From: Guadua angustifolia
Taxonomy: Eukaryota > Streptophyta > Magnoliopsida > Poales > Poaceae
Assembly (NCBI GenBank): GCA_036346375.1
Contig: CM070515.1
Coordinates: forward strand, 14,406,423 to 14,470,422
DNA: 64,000 nucleotides
Direction of reading: 5' to 3'
A program made the translations under genes and the position numbers. Under the pieces are notes generated by a model. That model was not told the origin of the DNA. It saw only the letters and a list, made by a program, of their open reading frames with translations, and searched no databases. This document shows, piece after piece, positions 1 to 11,434 of this stretch (its first letter is position 1; each line of letters opens with the position of its first letter).

Positions 1-640
1 ACCACAATGTCGTCCACATGTACCTCCAGATTTCGGCCTATTTGATCTGGGATGGTTTTCTGCATCAGGCGCTGGAAGGTTGCTCCAGCGTTCCATAGAC
101 CGAAAGACATGGTCGTGTAGCAGAACGTGCCAAACGGGGTAATGAAGGAAGTCTTCTCTTCATCTTCCAGGGGATATGCTGATCTGGTGGTAGCCCGAGT
201 AGGTGTCTAGAAAGCTCATCACCTAGGACTCCGCTGTCGCATCGACCAGCTGGTCTATGTCGCGGCAACGGGAAGTTATCTTTGGGGCAAGCAGCGTTCA
301 AACTGGTGTGGTCGACACACATGCGCCACTTGCCGCCTTACTTCTTGACGATGACCGGGTTCGCCAGCCATTCCGAATGCTCGACTTCCCGAATGAAACC
401 GGCCTTGAGGAGCTTGTCGAGTTCATCCCGGATGATTGCTTGTTTCTCTGGGGAAAAATGCCTGAGCTTCTGCCGCATAGGCTTCTTATCAGGCCGAACA
501 GCTAGCCTGTGCTCGATTACTTCCCTTGGGACTTGAGCATGTTGGACGGCCCCCAAGCGAACACATCCGCGTTCTTCCGGAGGAAACTAATGAGTTCGAG
601 TTCCTATTTGGGATCTAAAGAAGATCCCAAATGCAAGACC
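1..640 (-). pseudogene. Ty3/gypsy reverse transcriptase fragment (minus strand)
   Basis: Read on the minus strand, this stretch encodes the N-terminal part of a gypsy reverse transcriptase. Visible blocks are FLRKNADVFAW, PREVIEHRL, GFIREVEHSEWLANPV, then a block like CVDYTSLNKACPKD in altered form (MCVDHTSLNAACPKD), and near position 1-120 a block like MPFGL.NAGATFQRLMQ followed by VHVDDIV. Frameshifts separate these blocks, so it is dead. The catalytic YVDD-type motif appears as HVDD at the left edge, so the rest of the element lies outside the window. The protease that should precede it is missing, because gag sequence lies only about 50 bases upstream. Confidence 0.85.
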
Positions 641-689
641 TTGGTCGGATCCGCGCTACTTAGCGGGACCGCCCAAAAACCGCTATTTA

Positions 690-1000
690 TAATCAAGTAT
701 GTCCTGTATCTCTCGGTTAAGCCCACCCAAAAACCTAGTCATTTTTTGCATCTTCACTCTCTTCTAACCCACAGCGCAACATGCCAATTTGCAATTCCTG
801 ATAATATTCCTCAACCGTTTTATCACCTTGATTAAAAGCTGCATTTTATTCAATAAGTCACGAGCATAGTATGTAGAAACAAATCTAGCCCTCATGGTAC
901 GCTTTAACCCATCGCAAGTTGTAGGTACATCACGATTGGCTCTACAAAGTTCATTCCACCAAATAGATGCAAAACCAATAAATTCACTAGTGGCAGTGTG
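690..1000 (-). pseudogene. Ty3/gypsy gag fragment (minus strand)
   Basis: The minus strand reads FIGFASIWWNELCRANR, then a segment on tryptophan- and arginine-rich gag sequence ending RFVSTYYARDLLNKMQLL. After a frameshift it continues as VEEYYQELQIGMLRCG and FLGGLNREIQDILDYK. This is the retrotransposon gag (PF03732-type) capsid domain. It belongs with the RT fragment to its left, with the protease region deleted between them. At about 1020-1066 it ends against a plus-strand LTR, so this is a truncated remnant. Confidence 0.8.
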
Positions 1001-1065
1001 GAGTATATGGATCACGGGTATCTGCAAGGCAGGCCTGCGAGGCCCAACTGGATAAGACCGGGCCA

Positions 1066-1456
1066 AGCCGATTGCAGGGAAACTGAAGTTACCAAGGTTG
1101 CGCCAGACGTGCGAAACAAGGAAGCCCTGAAGATAGCGACCGATCCTAATTAGGTAGGATACAATCGTAATCTAAACCGTTATCAAATGGATATGTACAG
1201 GAGATATAATCCCTACTTTGTATCCGATCAGGACTCTCCTATGTAACCCGCACCTCTCTACTATATAAGGGGCGGGGATCATCAGAACAGATCACCAGCA
1301 AATAAGCTAGACACATATAATCCCAGAGCATAGGACTAGGGTATTATCTCCTCTGCGAGAGCCCGAACCTGTATAATTCTTGCATCTTGTACTACCATCG
1401 AGTTTGGATCCAGTGCCTAGCCCCGTTTTCATTATTGCCGACAACAAACGTCGACA
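1066..1456 (+). mobile_element. 3' part of a gypsy LTR (plus strand)
   Basis: The stretch has the layout of the transcription-start half of a plant gypsy LTR. A TATA box (TATATAA, 1262-1268) is followed by a GC-rich leader and the motif AGAGCCCGAACCTGTATAA, common in Tat-type LTRs. The end is CGTCGACA at 1456, and it is directly followed by a primer-binding/leader block (TTGGCACGCTAGGTAGGGGG). The left border of the LTR is not clear; it meets the minus-strand gag fragment. It is probably the 5' LTR of the gypsy element whose gag-pol is at 13441-20370. No matching 3' LTR is seen in the window. Confidence 0.6.
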
Positions 1457-1527
1457 GTTGGCACGCTAGGTAGGGGGTGCGTTAAGATCAATCTCAACAA
1501 GCTCGATGGCCTCCATCAATGGGATCG
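1457..1527 (+). mobile_element. Leader/primer-binding region of the outer gypsy element
   Basis: Directly after the LTR end comes TTGGCACGCTAGGTAGGGGG, the usual post-LTR block of plant Tat-like gypsy elements, then untranslated leader. The leader is interrupted at 1527 by the copia element and resumes at 12890. The last five bases, GATCG (1523-1527), are the target site duplication of the copia insertion. Confidence 0.65.
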
Positions 1528-2980
1528 TGAAAGTGCATCTAGGCCCCTCAAAGAGTTTTGGTGATTTATGGCAACACAATTCTATATACTAACGGTGCAA
1601 GTGAGATTCTATGCAGTGATCGAGAAGATATCATTGTTGGAAAGAAATTGGAGATCCCCACCATCCTTAAAATTTTGAAAAGGCGGCATCAAGACTTTAG
1701 TCGTAATTCTTTTATTTTTTATTGAGTCTAAGGATAGCCGTACTATTAAGGGGGATACGACGGAAAATCGCTTCTAGGATATGCGTGTGCTCATAGGATG
1801 AAAATTGCATCTCGAAAGTTTTTCAAAACATTGCATTTCCTATCAAAGGGTACTTTTGGCCGAGTGGGTCAGGCCGGAGTATCCGGACATTTAGTCCGGA
1901 CACTCCGGGCTAGGGCCCTCGGTTGCATTCTCTAGAAAGTCCGAAGTATCCGGACATTTAGTCCGGACACTCCGGGGTAAATGGTCCGGAGTATCCGGTG
2001 AGTCCGGAGTATCCGGGGATTAAGTCCGGATACTCCGAGTTAACCTTCTCGGTTGAAAGCAAACTCTCTTCAGTCCGGACACTCCGGACTAAATGTCGGA
2101 TAGTCCGGGGTTTGCGCAGCACAAGTGTAACGGTTGGATTTTGAGTGACCTATTTAAGCCCTCACTCCAAATCTACCCGTTGGCCACTTCATTCATTGCA
2201 GCATTAAACTCTTAAGCTCACTCTCACTCTCTCTTGAGCCCTAGCCTCCTTTCCCCACTTGAATCTTTGATTTGATTTGAATCTTTGGGGAGAAAGGAGG
2301 GGATTTAAGTGCTTTGAGTTTGCATTTTGATTCTTGAGCACAAGTTTCATCCTCCAAGTCGATTTAGCGGCGTATTTGTTACTCTTGAAGTTTGAATGGC
2401 TCCTAGACGGCAAGGAGTCACTGGGAGCCTCCAAGACTTGGTGTGGAGAGCCCCGGAAGTTTGTGAAGGCAAGCCTCGCCTCCGAAAGGAAAGAGGCAAG
2501 AAGAAGAAGACCGGCGAGTGCTTTGTGCAACACCGGGAGGAAAGTGGTCAAGAGGGACCCGGGCTTTGTGCCTCCTCAACAGAGACGTAGGATTCCCTTC
2601 AAGAATCCGAACTTCGGGTAAAAATCGTTGTCTCCTTGTTCTTCTTTTGCTTGTTCTAGGGTTTGTTGTTCTTGGAACTTCGGGAGCCCCGATCTACTCT
2701 ATTGTTGTGTTTGCTTCTAGATCCTCATCATCATCAGGTACCTGACACTATTTAGAGTATTTGTATTCATTTAGATTGTTGAAAAATTGCTTAGATTTAA
2801 AATCCCTCTTTGAGCTACTCGGTCAGAATATCCGGTTAATATACCAGATTGTCCGGATGTCAGAATATCCGGATAAAATCACGGACACTCAGGACTCGGA
2901 CCCTCAGGTGAATTTAAATTGTTGCAAATTTTTTAATCCGCCTATTCACCCCCCCTCTAGGCGACATCACGGTCCTTTCA
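1528..2980 (+). repeat. 5' LTR of the Sirevirus element
   Basis: This is 1453 bp, nearly the same as 11435-12884. It starts TGAAAGTGCATC and ends GGTCCTTTCA. At 1875-2110 and again at 2820-2910 it carries dense CCGGA/TCCGG motifs arranged head-to-head, such as AGTCCGGAGTATCCGGA. Short frames around 2334-2745 are LTR sequence, since the same frames recur in the 3' LTR; they are not genes. Confidence 0.95.
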
Positions 2981-2982
2981 AT

Positions 2983-2995
2983 TGGTATCAGAGCC
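2983..2995 (+). other. Primer-binding site (initiator Met-tRNA)
   Basis: TGGTATCAGAGCC starts two bases after the 5' LTR. It is the standard plant copia primer site complementary to the 3' end of initiator methionine tRNA, and primes minus-strand DNA synthesis. Confidence 0.9.
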
Positions 2996-3035
2996 AAATC
3001 TCCGTAGTTTGGCTTAACCGCTTGGAGAATCTAAG

Positions 3036-4950
3036 ATGTCGGATACACAGAAGAATACTGAAGCCCATGACCAAGACAAGGGCACGGGCTCCGGTATTGG
3101 GGTTGCTATTCCATTTGATTATACCTCTCTTGGTGTCTCAAGCTCCTCATCTTATGTCTCTGTGCCCTCCGTTGGCGCCTCGCCGATGGCACTCACTATG
3201 CGCATGGAAACATAAGATGAAGATGCACTGAGATCGCTTCACCCTTCTATTTGGAAGATTGTGCAAGCAGGTTTCAAGCCCGTTGGTCGAACAACCTTAC
3301 TCCCATAAAGATAAAGATCAACATTTCAATGACTTGCCGTCAATGCCTTGTTTAATGCATTAAGTGATTAGAGTTCAATCAGTCGATGGACTTGAAGAAG
3401 CAAAAGCTATTTGGGATAGGCTCATGGTGGGTCATGAAGGAGTTTCGAGTGTTAGAGAATCAAAGATAGAGCTCATTATTGGTGAGCTAAGCGGTTCACT
3501 CTTGAAGAAGGAGAATCCTACACCAAAATGTTTGATCGCTTGATGGTGCTTGTGAATCAAGCTAAGGGTCTTGGGTGACTTGACCTTACGGACAAGGCCG
3601 TGGTGAAAATAATTCTTGGTGATCACTCCTACCAACCGCAACCTTGTTCAATTAATCAAGAGACCGCCCAACCCGACACTTTGACACCTCATGATGTCAT
3701 CGGCGGCTTATGATGGGCGAGATGATGATAAAGGAAGCGAAGTTGTTGAAGAACTCAAGTCGGGCAAGAAGAAAGGCATTGCCCTAAAGGCCGCGAAGAC
3801 CGTGAGAGAAGTTGAAGAAAGTGCAAGTGAAGATGATGAGCCGAATGACCCCCTAACCAATGAAGACATGGCGTTGCTTGTAAGAAGATTCAATAAATTC
3901 CTCAAAAAGAAGGGCTACAAACCGGGAAGTCACTCCAAGAATCAATGGAGTAAGTCAAGAGGACGACACTCAACGAGAAAATGCTATGAGTGTGGAGAGC
4001 CCGATCATTTCGTTGCCGAATGTCCACAACGCGATAAGAAAGATGAGAAGCCCCACAAGAAGGATAAGTACCGGGGCAAAGACAAGGAAAGAAGCAAAAG
4101 ATTCAAGCACTACAAGAATAAGGGGCAAGCACACATTGGAGAAGAGTGGGATTCAAACTCCGACTCCGACTCAAGCTCCGATTCCGACGAAGGAGGAGTC
4201 GCCTCTGTCGCCATCGCCATACCCTCTACTCCGACAACGTCGAAGGGCCTCTTCGACAACTTGAGCGATGACGACGAAAACGCTCCAATGTGTCTTATGG
4301 CTAAGGGGCGCAAGGTATCAATCAAAGCTTCATCCTCTTCTATTGTTAATTTTTGCTTGGATGATAGTGATAACGATAGTGACGATGATTGTGTAATCAA
4401 GTCGATTAAGGACTTTGACATTCAAAAATTAGATTTACTTTTAAAAGATATTGAGAAATTGGAGGAAACTATTGAGCAAAAAGAGACTACTCTCGAAGCT
4501 CAAGAAGACTTGCTTATACTTGAGAAAGAGAAAAATATTGAGTTAGATAAGAGTCTAATCAATGAGAGAAGAAAATACGAGGAGTTGGTCGAAAGTTCAA
4601 AAATGACCAAATCCAAGTTGACTAGTCTTGAGATCACCAATGCTTCACTCGTAGAGAACTTGCCAAAGCAAAGGATGCTTGCAAGACTCTTGAGGTGAAG
4701 CTTGTTGATCTCGAATAACTCTTTTAACTCCTCGACGATTGTCTCCAATTCCTCATTACCATCTTCTAGCAATGGATGTGCGGATGCTATAATATCAATA
4801 TTGATACTTGTTCCACTAACCTTGAGACTTTGCAAGTACTAGCTCATGAAAATGAGAAGCTCAAGGAATGCTTGAAGATGGACTTCAAAAGTCCTATAAG
4901 GCTAGCAAAGGATTAGAGGAGTACCTCGGTAGCGCCAAGGTAACATTATG
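3036..4950 (+). pseudogene. Sirevirus gag (degenerate)
   Basis: The first ATG after the leader (3036) begins MSDTQKNTEAHDQDKG. The frame breaks within about 60 codons and again before 3690. The longest open part, 3691-4698, contains a basic stretch and one CCHC zinc knuckle (CYECGEPDHFVAEC, about codons 98-111 of that part). An acidic Asp/Ser-rich run follows, then a coiled-coil-like region rich in Lys, Glu and Leu. This is the usual Sirevirus gag plan: capsid, RNA-binding knuckle, long C-terminal tail. Gag packages the element RNA. The frameshifts make this copy non-functional. Confidence 0.85.
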
Positions 4951-5600
4951 AACTATGGGCTTGGGTATATTCCGCCCAAGGGCAAAAAGAGCAACATCGT
5001 AGTTGCCCCCTTGAACAAGCCCATTCATTTCATTAAAGGCGAAGGAGCTTCTAAATATAAGACTCATTCTACTTTCTTTGCATCGTATGTGCTTAAGAGA
5101 ACTAACCTTGGTCGTGTAGTTGCTTGTCACATTGGGGGCAAGTCCAAAAGTCATTCCAATGTGCGATCTATTTGGGTTCCCAAATCACTTGTTACTAACG
5201 TGCGTGGACCTAAACAAGTTTGGGTACCAAAGAGCAAAAACTAAATTTTATTTTGTAGGCCTACATCTCCGGTGGATCAAGTTGGATCTTGGATAGCGGA
5301 TGTACACATCATATGACCGGAGAAAGGGCAATGTTCGCACATCTGGAAGCCAATGGATCGAATAGTGAAAGCATCATCTTTGGCGATAATGGAAAAGGTG
5401 AAGTGGTAGGTTTAGGTAAGATCCTAATTACCAATGATTTCCATATAAATAACGTTTTGCTTGTTGAATCACTAAGCTACAATTTGTTGTCCGTTGCTCA
5501 ATTATGTGAAGCGGGCTACAATTGTGTGTTTAGTGATAAGGGTGTGGATGTCGTTAAGAGGATGATGGTTCGATGGTCGTTAAGGGGCGTTTGAAAGGAA
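4948..5600 (+). pseudogene. Sirevirus pol, protease segment
   Basis: The region carries the copia aspartic protease signature DSGCTHHMTG at about 5290-5320, preceded by SGGSSWIL. The typical following segment, LLSVAQLCEAGYNCVF, is also present. A stop at 5242-5244 separates an upstream segment ending KQVWVPKSKN from the protease, and the frame is lost again near 5595. The protease would cut the gag-pol polyprotein. It is broken here. Confidence 0.85.
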
Positions 5601-5652
5601 TCTCTATCTTGTAGATTTCACTACGGATAGAATTAACCTTGAAACGTGTCTT

Positions 5653-6561
5653 ATGGCTAAATCTAGCATGGGTTGGTTATGGCATCGCCGACTTGCTCAT
5701 GTTGGTATGAGGAACCTTCACAAACTCATTAAAGGCAATCACATCCTTGGACTAACAAATATTGTATTTGAGAAAGATAGGGTTTGTAGCGCATGTCAAG
5801 CCGGGAAGCAAGTTGGAACTTCTCATCCCGCCAAGAACGTAATGACTACTTCAAGACCATTGGAGATGCTTCACATGGATCTATTCGGCCCCATCACCTA
5901 CATAAGCATTGGAGGAAACAAGTATGGTCTAGTTATTGTCGATGATTTTTCGCGCTTTACTTGGGTATTTTTCTTGCATGATAAAAGCGAAGCTCAAGGA
6001 AGCTTGAAGAAATTCATGAGAAGGGCTCAAAATGAGTTTGACGTGAAGATCAAGAAAATTCGGAGTGATAACGGCACCGAATTCAAGAATACCGGTGTTG
6101 AGGAGTATCTCGATGAAGAAGGGATCAAACACGAGTTCTCGGCTCCCTATTCCCCTCAGCAGAATGGGGTAGCCGAGAGGAAGAATCGCACACTCATCGA
6201 GATGGCGCGGACAATGCTTGACGAGTACAAGGTCTTCGACATATTTTGGGCGGAGGCCATCAATACCGCGTGTCACAGCACCAGCCGTCTTTACCTCCAC
6301 AAAATTTTGAAGAAGACGGCGTATGAGCTCCTCACCGGCAAGAAACCCAATGTATCCTACTTCCGAGTCTTTGGAAGCAAATGCTACATCCTCAATAAGA
6401 AAGCTAAGTCATCTAAATTTGCTCCTAAAGTAGATGAAGGTTTCTTGCTTGGTTATGGATCAAATGCCTATGCATACCGAGTTTTCAACAACACCACCGG
6501 TGTGGTTGAAATTTTGCGTGATGTGACATTTGATGAAACTAACGGTTCTCAAGTAGAATAG
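5653..6561 (+). pseudogene. Sirevirus pol, integrase segment
   Basis: 302 codons are open. The N-terminal GAG-pre-integrase/zinc domain shows LWHRRLAHVGMRNLHKL and CSACQAGKQ (His/Cys of the HHCC finger). The core DDE domain shows HMDLFGPI and DDFSRFTWVFFL. The second Asp lies in IRSDNGTEF and the Glu in PQQNGVAERKNRTL. The catalytic triad residues are therefore present. The segment stops at 6559-6561, just before the linker to RT. It would insert the cDNA into the genome. Confidence 0.92.
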
Positions 6562-6615
6562 GTTGATCGTGATGTAATTAATAGGGAAGAACCTCCATGC
6601 GAAGTAATTAAGAAA

Positions 6616-7713
6616 TTGGCCATTGGGGAGGTAAAACCGGTGGAGCAGGATGCAATCCCGAGCACCCCAACCCGGAGTGTCCGGGATAATGTCCGGAGTA
6701 TCCGGACTAAATCTCCGGAGTGTCCGGACTTAACCCTGGATATTCCGGACTGCAATGCTCCAAGTGGTGTTCCCTCCTCATCCACACAAGCTCAAGATGG
6801 CTCGAACACCTCTCAAGATGATGGAGGCCCTATTCAACGTTTAAATGCGACGGTTCCTCATCCAAGAGTGCATCAAAGTGTGCAACGAGATCACCCCGTC
6901 GACAACATCCTTAGAGACATTAATAAGGGAGTATCTACTCGATCTCGTGTTGCAAATTTTTGTGAATTTTACTCCTTTGTTTCTTCTCTTGAACCGCTTA
7001 AGGTAGAAGAAGCACTCCAAGATCCGGATTGGGTGATGGCCATGCAAGAGGAGTTAAATAACTTCGAACGGAACCAAGTGTGGAAGCTTGTCGAAAGACC
7101 CAAACAAAATGTGATTGGAACCAAATGGGTATTTTGGAACAAGCAAGACGAGAACGGAATAGTGACGAGAAATAAAGCCCAGTTAGTTGCTCAAGGCTTC
7201 ACGCAAATCGAAGGTTTGAATTTCGATGAAACATATGCTCCCGTAGCTAGGCTTGAATCTATTAGACTATTACTTGCCTTTGCTACTCACCATGATTTTA
7301 AGTTGTATCAAATGGACGTGAAAAGCGCCTTCTTGAATGGACCACTCTCCGAGATGGTCTATGTTGAGCAACCACCCGGTTTCGAAGACCCAAATCATCC
7401 GGACCACGTCTACTTCCTACACAAGGCTCTCTATGGGCTTAAGCAAGCACCGAGAGCATGGTTCGAGTGTCTTCGCGATTTTCTCCTCGAACAAGGTTTC
7501 GTAGTCGGAAAGGCCGACCCTACTCTCTTCACTAAACATATTGATGATGATTTATTTGTTTGTCAAATATATGTTGATGACATTATATTCGGGTCACCTA
7601 ACGAACATTTGTGCAAGGAATTTAGCAGGATAATGACTAAGAGATTCGAGATGTCCATGATGGGGGAGTTGAAGTTCTTCCTCGGATTTCAAGTCAAACA
7701 ACTCAAGGAATGA
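6616..7713 (+). pseudogene. Sirevirus pol, reverse transcriptase segment
   Basis: 365 codons encode the copia RT (RVT_2 type). Visible blocks are WVMAMQEELNNFERNQVW, GTKWVFWNKQDENG, YAPVARLESIRLLLAF, QMDVKSAFLNGPLSE, LYGLKQAPRAWFE and the catalytic YVDDIIFGS. A premature stop at 7711-7713 cuts the protein after GFQVKQLKE; homologous residues continue in the same region as FICQMKYIKDMLKKFG. The first ~120 codons include a translated CCGGA array (6660-6755), unusual for coding DNA. Confidence 0.93.
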
Positions 7714-8523
7714 ACTTTTATATGCCAAATGAAGTACATCAAGGACATGCTCAAGAAGTTCGGTATGGAGAACGCCAAACCAATCAAGACGCCAATGTAA
7801 GCCAACGGGCATCTAGACCTCGACAAAGAAGGTAAACCGGTCGTCCAAAAGGTATATCGTTCGATAATCGGATCTTTACTTTATCTTTGTGCATATAGGC
7901 CCGATATCATGCTTAGCGTGTGCATGTGTGCACGTTTTCAAGCCGCTCCCAAAGAGTGCCATATGGTGGCCGTAAAAAGAATCTTGAGATATTTAGTGCA
8001 CACTCCTCATTTTGGGCTTTGGTATCCAAAAGGGTCATCTTTTGAATTAGTTGGGTATTCGATCACGGATTATCTGGGATGTCAGGTGGATAGGAAGAGT
8101 ACCTCGGGAACTTGTCAATTCTTAGGAAGATCCCTTGTCTCTTGGTCCTCTAAGAAACAAAATTCCGTAGCCCTATCCACAGCCGAAGCCGAATACATAG
8201 CCGCCGGGAGTTGTTGTGCGCAATTGCTTTGGATGAGGCAAACCCTAAATGACTATGGCCTAACCTATAACCATGTTCCACTCTTGTGTGACAATGAGAG
8301 CGCCATAAAAATTGCTAACAATCCCGTCCAACATTCCCGTACAAAGTATATCGATATTCGCCATCATTTTCTAAGAGACCATTCCACTAAAGGCGATATC
8401 GATATCCAACATGTGAGCACAAATGATCAATTAGCCGATATATTTACCAAGCCACTTGATGAGAAGAGATTTTGCGATTTGAGAAGTGGGCTAAATATTC
8501 TTGATTCTCGCAATTTGGCTTGA
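7714..8523 (+). pseudogene. Sirevirus pol, RNase H segment
   Basis: After the RT stop the reading continues with YIKDMLKKFG, a second stop near 7798-7800, then an open stretch 7909-8523. This has copia RNase H blocks DRKSTSGTCQFLG, LSTAEAEYIAAGSC, LLCDNESAIKIANNP and HIRHHFLRD-like residues, ending NILDSRNLA. The usual first catalytic Asp block (YSDADYAG in relatives) reads YSITDYLG, so a key acidic residue looks lost. Confidence 0.88.
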
Positions 8524-9402
8524 AAAGTGCACACCATTGATTGATATTTGCAAAATGTTTTTGAAAAGTGTTTGGTCTTTTTTCTTTGATCCTTTTCGTG
8601 TTGATCGAAAACTTTGATCTTCGGATCTTGCCCAATGCCGTGTGACTATGGATCGTTTGATTATATGTTCGCTAGTCACATTGTGCAAAGGACTTTTAGG
8701 ACCTCTTTTCTCTATGCTTCAAGCTATTCATCCCCTTCATTCCTTGCAAAATCCTTGTTGGATCCCGAGCTGTCAACCCGGACACTCCGGACTAATTGTC
8801 CGGATAGTCCGGATAGTCCGGAGTATCCGGACTAAATGTCCGGAGTATCCGGGTTGAGCGGTCTACCTATAAAACCCTTGCGGGTGGTTTTTCTTTCTCT
8901 CTCCTTTGCCATTTCTCCCAAACCGCTCTATTCCAATCTGGTGCCCTAGTCGCCGCCCGTGGTTCTCCTCCATCTCCGGCGTGCTCCTCTCCCTCCGGAG
9001 ACTACGGATCTTTCCCCCGGGCTTGGGAAGGCGTCTCCACCCGTCGTCATCTTCGATTGTCTTTTCTTCATCTTCCTTGTGGTAAGTTTCCCGGTCCTTT
9101 CTCCTTGGCAATGAAGATTCCATGAAATAGGGTGTATTTGTAGAGTCCATTCTCCTTCTAGTCGAATCCTTGAAATGGGCTCATTGTGGTTGTAGTTAAG
9201 TTTTGCAATTTAAGTTTTTAGGGTTGAGTCTGAGCACTCCGGACTCTCCGGACTAAATTTCCGGAGTATCCGGGTTAATTGTCCGGACTCTCCGGACTAA
9301 ATCTCCGGAGTGTCCGGCCTATACCTCTCGGCCTGAAAATTTAAATTATGAAACTTAAACTTCTTATGAACTCCTTTTCACTCCAATCTTGTTTCCTATC
9401 AG
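8524..9402 (+). other. Non-coding spacer between pol and extra ORF of the Sirevirus
   Basis: No supported coding sequence. Two clusters of the same CCGGA palindromic motif as in the LTRs occur at 8775-8860 and 9235-9315. Between them is a CT-rich segment (8890-9090) that looks like an untranslated leader for the extra ORF, possibly with its own promoter or splice acceptor. Confidence 0.6.
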
Positions 9403-10960
9403 ATGTCTACTTCCCAGGGAGGTTCCGGGGCCGGCAAGCGTCCTGTTGATTCTCCTCCTTCATCGCCTTTGCCCAGCCCTTCCAAGAGGCACAGGCGTAT
9501 TGTCAAGAAAATCAGTCAAGGCCGTGCCAATCTTCTTACCGCTCCTCCTGCTGCTCCATCTCCTGCTCAAGCTCATGCTCAAGATGATCCCGAGGAGCTT
9601 CCTGTCGAAGAGCATCCCGCGGACGCTCATGCGAGGCTTCGAGAGCAAAAGAAGAAGCATCATCAAGCATCTCGTGAAGCCATTGGTCCATTTGAGAAGT
9701 GCCAGCCTCAGTGGAGATACCCTGGCCAGATGATGCCGCTTCAAGTGGTTGACTATAGAGTGGGTTCTGGAAAGGGCAAGGCCATTGTAGCGCAAACGAA
9801 CAAGGATCCGCTTGAGTTTCACCAAGATCGATATGTCGACAAGCGGTTGGAGCAGATTTCATTTCGATTTTATGAGGCGATTCTTCTTCCCATGGGCGCC
9901 CGATGATGAAAATGAAAAGAATTGATGGCTCTACATGTCAAAGCTCACAATCCGGTATTTGATGAAGTCATCCAAATTTGTGAGCGTCATAAGGTAAAGG
10001 ATATTATGAGCTTTCTTTACCCTTGGAATGATGAGATCATTATGCAATTCTACGCCACTCTCTACTTTGACAAGAAGCAAGATGCCATATGGTGGATGAC
10101 TGATAAACTATGGTATGTGGCCACCAAAAGGACCTTCGCTAGAGTTCTGCGACTGAGGTCAGCTAATGGTGATGCAAAATTGCATGACAAGAAGGTCTTA
10201 GCTCCTGAGCAACTTTAAGACTTGTATGACTCGTCTCAGCACTTCGTGGTTGGCACTATAAAAGGTCTCAAGCCCGTGCCTGCAGTTCTTCTCAGGTTGC
10301 TTCGGGTCACTCTTTGGCCCAAGGAGGGGGATGCGTCAACCATTAGCTCTTATGTTCGGAACTTGCTGTTTCATTTGGTTGAGCGCACTCATGGCTTTAA
10401 CATCGTGGATTTCATCTGGGAGGCCATCCGTCACAACTCTTTGAGCAATTCCAGCAGCTGCGGGTATGCACCCTTCATCATGGCACTCATTGATCATGTC
10501 ACGGGCCTCGACTTCGTGAAGGATGTGGAGCATTTGTCATACAAGGTTCGTCCACCTTCAGCCTCGTCAGCTCCTGCAGCTCCCGTGTAGAAGCGTCCCA
10601 GGGGTCGTCCAACCCGTGCCACTCTGTCAGCTCCTCCTGCCGCTCCAGCCTCAGCAGCGGCTCCTGTTCCTCCTCTAGGCTCTCCTAGCACCAGCAGAGA
10701 CACCATCAAGAGGATGCTTAAGTGCCTATTCTGTTTATGCCAAGATGTGTCTGAGCAAGTCAAGGAGTCCGTCGAGAGCCGTGAGCATCGCCCGAGTTCC
10801 GTGCCTACGCCGCCAAATAGGTGAGGACATTTCCGCCAAAGAAGTGGTCCGAGGAGTCGGTGATGCACCTCGATGGATTCGCTACTCGTGACTTTTTAGA
10901 CTTGATTTCTCGCACCCAGGCGGCGTCGATGGCGTGGCGACAATGAGGAGGATGATTATC
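9403..10960 (+). pseudogene. Sirevirus extra 3' ORF (envelope-like position)
   Basis: The ORF opens at 9403 with MSTSQGGSGAGKRP and has a Ser/Pro/Arg-rich start. A conserved-looking central part is marked by DPLEFHQDRYVDKRLEQISF, VIQICERHKVKDIMSF and NEEIIMQFYATLYFD-like residues. The tail is Ala/Pro-rich. Stops at 9904, 10216 and 10588 break it. In Sireviruses an ORF in this place has been called envelope-like; in many grasses it is annotated as a putative plant transposon protein. I see no convincing signal peptide or membrane span, so the envelope label rests on position only. Confidence 0.7.
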
Positions 10961-11018
10961 GACCTTCAGAGGCGAGTGATCTTCTGCCGTAGACTCTTTC
11001 TTTTTGGTGTCTTGATGC

Positions 11019-11434
11019 CAAAGGGGGAGAGTGAAGTGTCTTGTGCTTGCTTGTGCTTGCTTTGGGCTTTGGTTATTCGTTTATTTGCTTATCGTCGTTG
11101 CTTAGTTGAACTTGTGCTTGTGATTGTGTTAGTTGGTTGATGATCTGGATGTTGATCTTTTGGTTAATATTAATTTCCCTTCAGTAATGCATTTGCGTGA
11201 TATCCTGTCATATTTATTTGTGCAAATTATCTGTTGTTTATCATGTCATATTATTTAGGGGGAGCTCTCGAAAATTTTCCCATAAGTATGTGCATTTGAT
11301 ATTCAACTCAAATTCTTCCAATGCACATGTTTAGGGGGAGTTTCTCCGTGTATTTGGCTTTCCAAATACTATCACATTTCAAATTTTATCTAAATCCAAT
11401 TGTGTTGTCATCAATTCACCAAAAAGGGGGAGAT
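11019..11434 (+). other. Multiple polypurine tracts before the 3' LTR
   Basis: Four copies of the motif A/T-AGGGGGAG occur at about 11021-11030, 11254-11263, 11331-11340 and 11421-11434. The last directly abuts the 3' LTR and is the functional plus-strand primer. Repeated tracts of this kind are a Sirevirus trademark. Confidence 0.85.
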
